From the NCBI GenBank assembly GCA_048569615.1, contig JBLIRK010000020.1, positions 1-52,736 of the forward strand: a stretch of 52,736 nucleotides of DNA, read 5' to 3'. The notes under the pieces were generated by a model. That model saw only the letters and a list, made by a program, of their open reading frames with translations, did no database searches and was not told where the DNA came from. This stretch comes from JAYEPK01 sp048569615 (GTDB taxonomy: Archaea > Thermoplasmatota > Penumbrarchaeia > Penumbrarchaeales > Penumbrarchaeaceae). Position numbers and translations under genes: made by a program. Position 1 is the first letter of the stretch, and each line of letters begins with the position of its first letter. This document shows positions 51,509-52,736 of this stretch, piece by piece.

Positions 51509-52736
51509 TCAATCTCCTCTCTCCTCGAATGCGCCTGGATCGGCGCTCACCCCATACTGGTTCACTGAAGGAGTGATCGTTTGGGGGTATTGATAGCATG
51601 CCTGATGGTATTGATCGTATACTGGATATAGACCGCTGTCCACCTGCGTCGACCGGTCATAGGGTAAGGGTGCCTGCTGCTCCGATGCAGCGGTATTTAC
51701 CTCTCTTCTTCTTCCCCTATTAAGGATAAGTACTATGGATATCAACGTTACAACGGTAACAAGGAGCGATATTCCGATCACAAAGAGCATCATCAATACT
51801 CCCGGCCCTTCCTCCTCATCTTCCGGCAGGGTAATATCAACCGTCGAGGTTGAAAGGCCTTCCCCCGGGATGCCGACCGCGCATACACGGTAGGAATACG
51901 TTGAACCCTTCGACACTTCCTCGTCGACGAATTCGAGCACCTCGGCAGTTCCCAACATAATTTCCTGCGTGCCATCCACTTTTCTGTAGATGTTGAATAG
52001 CAGCTCCTGCGAGCCGCCGTTGATCTTGGGCATCTCCCAAGAGAGATGGACAGCACCATCCACGATTTCTGCCTTGAGGCCCACAGGTTCGGAGGGATAT
52101 CCGATTGGGGATGCAGTAGCTATTGCGCCTGGCCCGGACCTGCCGAGTAAGTTCTCCGCGGCGACCGAGTAGAAATAGATCCTGCCGTTGACAGCGGTAT
52201 CATCGATAAATCCGAGACAGAATGCGCCAACACTTGCGATCTCCTCCATATCGCCTTCGGACTCTCCTCTGAGAATGATAAATCCGGTAAGTTCGGAACC
52301 GCCGTCGCTTGGAGGAGCACTCCATTCCAATTCAACCATCCCGTCACCGGATACTGCAGATATCTCGGGGGGAGCCCCGGGAACACCGGCAGGGAAGGCC
52401 GAAACGGTCTCACTGGGTGGTGAAGTGCCCGCTGCATTGATGGATCTAACGTAGTATTGATACCCGTTGCCGTTTTCCACGTTGATATCAGTGAAAGCCA
52501 TTTTATCGGAACCCACCGTGGAGACTTGTTCAAAGGGACCGCCGTTCACCGATCTATGGACACTGTAAAACTTGATCGGCGAGCCGCCATCTCCTGAAGG
52601 TGCTGACCACTCCAATCCGACCTCGCCGTCTCCTGGGACCGCTTTGAGACCGAGAGGCCTGGATGGAACGCCGATGGGAACTATCGCGACCTCCTCGCTG
52701 GGGGCGGATTCACCCATCCGGTTGAGAGCGGTGATG
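51509..52736 (-). CDS. surface protein with fibronectin III repeats, N-terminus outside window
   Basis: The frame is open at 52736, so the N-terminal part, including any signal peptide, is missing; 409 residues are visible. Three full fibronectin III modules and part of another (GDGEVGLEWSAPSGDGGSP, GDGMVELEWSAPPSDGGSE, VDGAVHLSWEMPKINGGSQ) follow one another at about 95-residue intervals. An acidic EDEEEGP stretch leads to a membrane helix (VLMMLFVIGISLLVTVVTLI) and a 75-residue cytoplasmic tail rich in Tyr, Gln and Pro. A Tyr/Gln-rich tail is unusual among its neighbours. Function unknown; ligand binding or adhesion is likely from the domain type. Confidence 0.88.
   Translation of the reverse strand, partial: ITALNRMGESAPSEEVAIVPIGVPSRPLGLKAVPGDGEVGLEWSAPSGDGGSPIKFYSVHRSVNGGPFEQVSTVGSDKMAFTDINVENGNGYQYYVRSINAAGTSPPSETVSAFPAGVPGAPPEISAVSGDGMVELEWSAPPSDGGSELTGFIILRGESEGDMEEIASVGAFCLGFIDDTAVNGRIYFYSVAAENLLGRSGPGAIATASPIGYPSEPVGLKAEIVDGAVHLSWEMPKINGGSQELLFNIYRKVDGTQEIMLGTAEVLEFVDEEVSKGSTYSYRVCAVGIPGEGLSTSTVDITLPEDEEEGPGVLMMLFVIGISLLVTVVTLISIVLILNRGRRREVNTAASEQQAPLPYDRSTQVDSGLYPVYDQYHQACYQYPQTITPSVNQYGVSADPGAFEERGD

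Noticed and set aside
1..52736. tRNA, rRNA, CRISPR arrays, insertion sequences and phage genes
   Set aside because: Searched by eye in every gap between genes; none found. No gap exceeds about 300 bases.

Overview
The window is archaeal and most like a Thermoplasmatota (Euryarchaeota-side) chromosome. The archaeal marks are an archaeal-type leucyl-tRNA synthetase, an archaeal hypoxanthine phosphoribosyltransferase, a TATA-binding-protein repeat, KaiC/RAD55-type ATPases, TATA boxes about 27 bp before start codons (many genes look leaderless), and winged-helix regulators. Very long secreted proteins with one C-terminal membrane anchor dominate. The lineage is inferred from gene content; no rRNA is present to confirm it. 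No tRNA, rRNA, CRISPR array or insertion sequence was seen.

Layout. 1-457: 3' part missing from a KaiC/RAD55-like ATPase (minus). 586-2570: purA-pcm. 2564-4532 (minus): purine salvage, a nucleoside phosphorylase then hpt, followed by a metallo-hydrolase. 4570-8400 (minus): a membrane protein with an extracellular FG-GAP/cadherin-like ectodomain and two intracellular winged helices. 8582-12211: a plus-strand cassette of a KaiC-like ATPase, a second KaiC-like protein without a P-loop, a secreted anchored protein, a three-helix membrane protein and a double winged-helix regulator. 12180-13539 (minus): nadE and an unknown gene. 13680-14259: a single TBP repeat fused to a zinc ribbon, then a 70-residue membrane protein. 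14253-15587 (minus): an HD phosphohydrolase. 15683-20267: a beta-helix surface protein, then nadC. 20486-23398: leuS. 23412-41087: mostly giant surface proteins. 41084-41935: a flavodoxin/ferredoxin protein. 41929-46724 (minus): a cyanophycin operon. 47024-50362: an integrin-like surface protein. 50402-51403: an EamA transporter. 51509-52736: part of a fibronectin-type surface protein.

How genes fit together. purA, hpt and the phosphorylase cover purine synthesis and salvage. nadC and nadE are the quinolinate and final steps of NAD synthesis, from separate transcripts. The cphB-cphA-M20 peptidase operon has everything needed to make cyanophycin (Asp-Arg polymer), cut it to dipeptides and, by inference, split the dipeptides. 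The membrane winged-helix protein and the KaiC cassette diverge from one 181-bp control region, which suggests an envelope-sensing regulatory unit. At least seven large surface proteins imply a heavily decorated or adhesive cell surface.

The most notable items are the half-TBP/zinc-ribbon protein, the archaeal cyanophycin operon, and a 2556-residue surface protein that looks like two complete exported proteins joined without a stop codon.
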